Shown here: piece after piece, positions 62,339 to 64,000 of the stretch
How positions within the stretch are numbered: the first letter of the stretch is position 1
Layout of the letters: each line of letters begins with the position of its first letter
Source of the DNA: Brevibacillus brevis
GTDB taxonomy: Bacteria; Bacillota; Bacilli; Brevibacillales; Brevibacillaceae
Length of the DNA stretch: 64,000 bases
Direction: 5' to 3'
Assembly (NCBI RefSeq): GCF_900637055.1
Contig: NZ_LR134338.1
Coordinates: forward strand, 1,496,001 to 1,560,000
Notes under the pieces: model-generated
Told to the model about the DNA's origin: nothing
Database searches by the model: none
The model's input: only the letters and a program-made list of their open reading frames with translations
Made by a program: the position numbers and the translations under genes

Positions 62339-62731
62339 TTGAAGTTCCTCCCGTTCAGAATGCGAATATCATGTTAGTGCGATTTTTTCCAGATGAGAGG
62401 AAAATTATGCGGAAGAATAGGCGAATGCTAAATCTTTCATAGTTTTGAATTGAACTCATCTGTGACCTATGTTACATTCGGCATGGTAGAATAGAGAGTA
62501 GTAAAAAGGAAGTTCAAAAAATCGTCTTTTGTCTTTTGATCATGAAGTAGTCATGAAAGCTTATTCGACATCGAAAATGGCGTTCACCATCGAAGTCCGG
62601 TGCTCATGTAGGTCCCCTACACTCCGCTCCTCCTTCTTCAGGTTCTCGCCATTTTCTCGATGCTGAAAAGACGACTTTTTGAACAGGCACAAGTAGAGAG
62701 AGTAGGAATGATGGAGAAGGGTGGAATAGAA
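62339..62731. other. Divergent control gap between ger operon and dynamin-like gene
   Basis: No gene is supported in this 393-bp stretch. A TAGAAT (62487-62492) could be a -10 element for the plus strand with a weak TGACCT upstream. A short hairpin GTAGGTCCCCTAC lies near 62609-62621. No repeat or RNA family was recognised. Confidence 0.3.
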
Positions 62732-64000
62732 GTGCTTGACAGTCAAGTATTGATCCGGGAAACGGACTTTTCCCGACTGGCACATACATGGGAAGAACTC
62801 GCGGAAGTAATGAAATCGCAGGGAGACGAAACCACGCCACACAAGCTCATTCAACTGGCCGCGAAAACAAAGCGCGCTGAGCTGAACATTGCGTTTTGCG
62901 GACATTTTTCCGCAGGAAAATCAACGATGATTAACACGCTTTTGGGTGTCAATTTGCTACCGTCCAATCCGATTCCGACCAGTGCGAATGTCGTCAAGAT
63001 TCGCGGCGGAGAAAAAGCGGCTCGCGTCTTCACGATGAACAGCGGAGTCCTTACATTTGATCCAGATACGGAGATGGAGAAGCTCAAGCAGTTTGCTGTT
63101 GACGGAGATACGGTTGAATCCGTAGAGGTCTCCTATCCGGGAACATTCCTTGACGAATACGCCAGCTTGCTCGATACACCGGGCATTGACTCAACGGATG
63201 CAGCACACAAAATCGCTACGGAATCCGCGCTGCATTTGGCTGACGTCGTCATTTACATGATGGATTATAACCATGTTCAAGCCGAAGAGAACTTCAACTT
63301 TACGAAGACGTTGAAGGATCGTGGCAAGCCAGTCTATCTGGTTGTGAACATGATCGATAAACATATTGATTTCGAATTGGATTTCGATAGCTATAAGGAA
63401 AGTGTCGAGGAGGCATTCGCGACCTGGAATATACATCCAGATGGTATTTTTTACACGTCGCTTGCGGAACCAGATCACTCTGAGAACATGTATGAAGAAT
63501 TTAAGGGCATGCTTGCTCAGTTGATCGCTGATCGTGAAAAGCTGGTTGGCACGAGCGTTCGCAGTGCTGCCGAGCATTTGATCGACGAACACATCCAAGT
63601 AGTAAGAACAAGCCAGGCAGACCAACGCCAGCAGTGGGAATCCCAGCTGGATGGTCTGGAAGTGGAAGGCATCGACAGTCGTAATGCTGCGGCTGTGCAG
63701 GAAGCGCTTGAGCAGGAGGAAGCGACAGCAGCGGCTCTAGAGCAGCGTGCTGAGGATGCCCGAATGCAGATGGAAAAAGAGCTGAGCGTACTTTTGGACA
63801 ATGCTCGTTTGACTTATTTCAGCACGAACGAAGCAGCACGAAGCTACTTGGAGAGCCGCAAGCCGGGCTTCAAGGTAGGGCTGTTGTTTGCAGGCAAGAA
63901 GACAGAGGAAGAACGCGCACGTCGCGAAGAAGCCCTTCTCGTTGAGTTCCGCGAAAAAGTGGCGGGAAATCTCGACTTCCACTTCAAAGAATGGCTCGGC
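62732..64000 (+). CDS. dynA: Dynamin-like GTPase, 5' part (truncated by window edge)
   Basis: A frame of at least 423 codons runs off the window. GTG 62732 is preferred because GGAGAAGGGTGG lies 7 bp upstream; in-frame ATGs at 62708 and 62711 have poorer sites. The GTPase motifs are GHFSAGKST (residues 57-65), DTPGID (G3) and NMIDKH (G4). The following helices (VQEALEQEEATAAALEQRAE) form the dynamin stalk. It resembles B. subtilis DynA (YpbR), a membrane-fusing protein for phage and antibiotic damage repair. The full DynA is a fused double dynamin of over 1000 residues, which cannot be checked here. Confidence 0.82.
   Translation, partial: MLDSQVLIRETDFSRLAHTWEELAEVMKSQGDETTPHKLIQLAAKTKRAELNIAFCGHFSAGKSTMINTLLGVNLLPSNPIPTSANVVKIRGGEKAARVFTMNSGVLTFDPDTEMEKLKQFAVDGDTVESVEVSYPGTFLDEYASLLDTPGIDSTDAAHKIATESALHLADVVIYMMDYNHVQAEENFNFTKTLKDRGKPVYLVVNMIDKHIDFELDFDSYKESVEEAFATWNIHPDGIFYTSLAEPDHSENMYEEFKGMLAQLIADREKLVGTSVRSAAEHLIDEHIQVVRTSQADQRQQWESQLDGLEVEGIDSRNAAAVQEALEQEEATAAALEQRAEDARMQMEKELSVLLDNARLTYFSTNEAARSYLESRKPGFKVGLLFAGKKTEEERARREEALLVEFREKVAGNLDFHFKEWLG

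Overview
The window looks like chromosome of a spore-forming Firmicute of the Brevibacillus type. The evidence is two complete gerA-type germinant-receptor operons, a CtsR-controlled clpE, a FosB thiol transferase, xpt-pbuX behind riboswitches, a HemAT-like chemoreceptor, many strong AGGAGG-type ribosome sites and frequent TTG/GTG starts. The genus assignment is an inference from gene content, not from a database search.

Region 1 (1-20.7 kb) is one plus-strand operon for a salicylate-cysteine (pyochelin/yersiniabactin-like) thiazoline metabolite. It runs: the tail of an upstream gene overlapping by ATGA, a fused salicyl-AMP ligase/salicylate synthase, a 3024-residue NRPS (ArCP-Cy-A[MT]-PCP-Cy-A[MT]-PCP), a saccharopine-dehydrogenase-like oxidoreductase, a thiazolinyl-imine reductase fused to a methyltransferase, and a terminal NRPS (docking-Cy-A-PCP-TE). 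All three A domains share the same cysteine-type motifs, so a salicylate plus three cysteines scaffold is predicted. From memory, ulbactin-type compounds have been reported from Brevibacillus; linking them to this cluster is inference.

Region 2 (20.8-36 kb) is mixed housekeeping and accessory DNA: an alpha/beta hydrolase, a DUF2185/Imm33-like orphan, endonuclease V, ribokinase, a cupin, a TetR-MFS pair sharing an operator-like motif, clpE with a five-heptad CtsR site, a VTT/DedA membrane protein, a divergent MocR/EamA pair and a potABCD polyamine transporter. Region 3 (36-46.4 kb) holds the first ger operon, a hydrolase, a CopCD/YcnI copper pair, an MFS exporter and an RsgA-type ribosome GTPase. 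The last two each follow a short, well-translated leader ORF whose 3' end forms one arm of a long stem.

Region 4 (46.4-54.2 kb) has a tandem guanine plus PRPP-type (ykkC subtype) riboswitch before xpt-pbuX, two giant hairpins (about 197 and 262 bp), a trypsin-like protein, a globin-coupled chemoreceptor with a zinc-binding tail, fosB, two small unknown genes and a tRNA-Pro/tRNA-Leu pair. Region 5 (54.2-64 kb) has a hydrolase with a palindromic operator, a DJ-1/PfpI protein, an AT-rich 653-residue nuclease-like putative toxin, a second ger operon on the minus strand with a small D-like gene, and the 5' part of a dynamin-like GTPase cut by the window edge. The strongest candidates for unusual biology are the two leader-peptide attenuators, the tandem riboswitch, the nuclease-like orphan toxin and the rearranged methyltransferase domains of the siderophore-like pathway.
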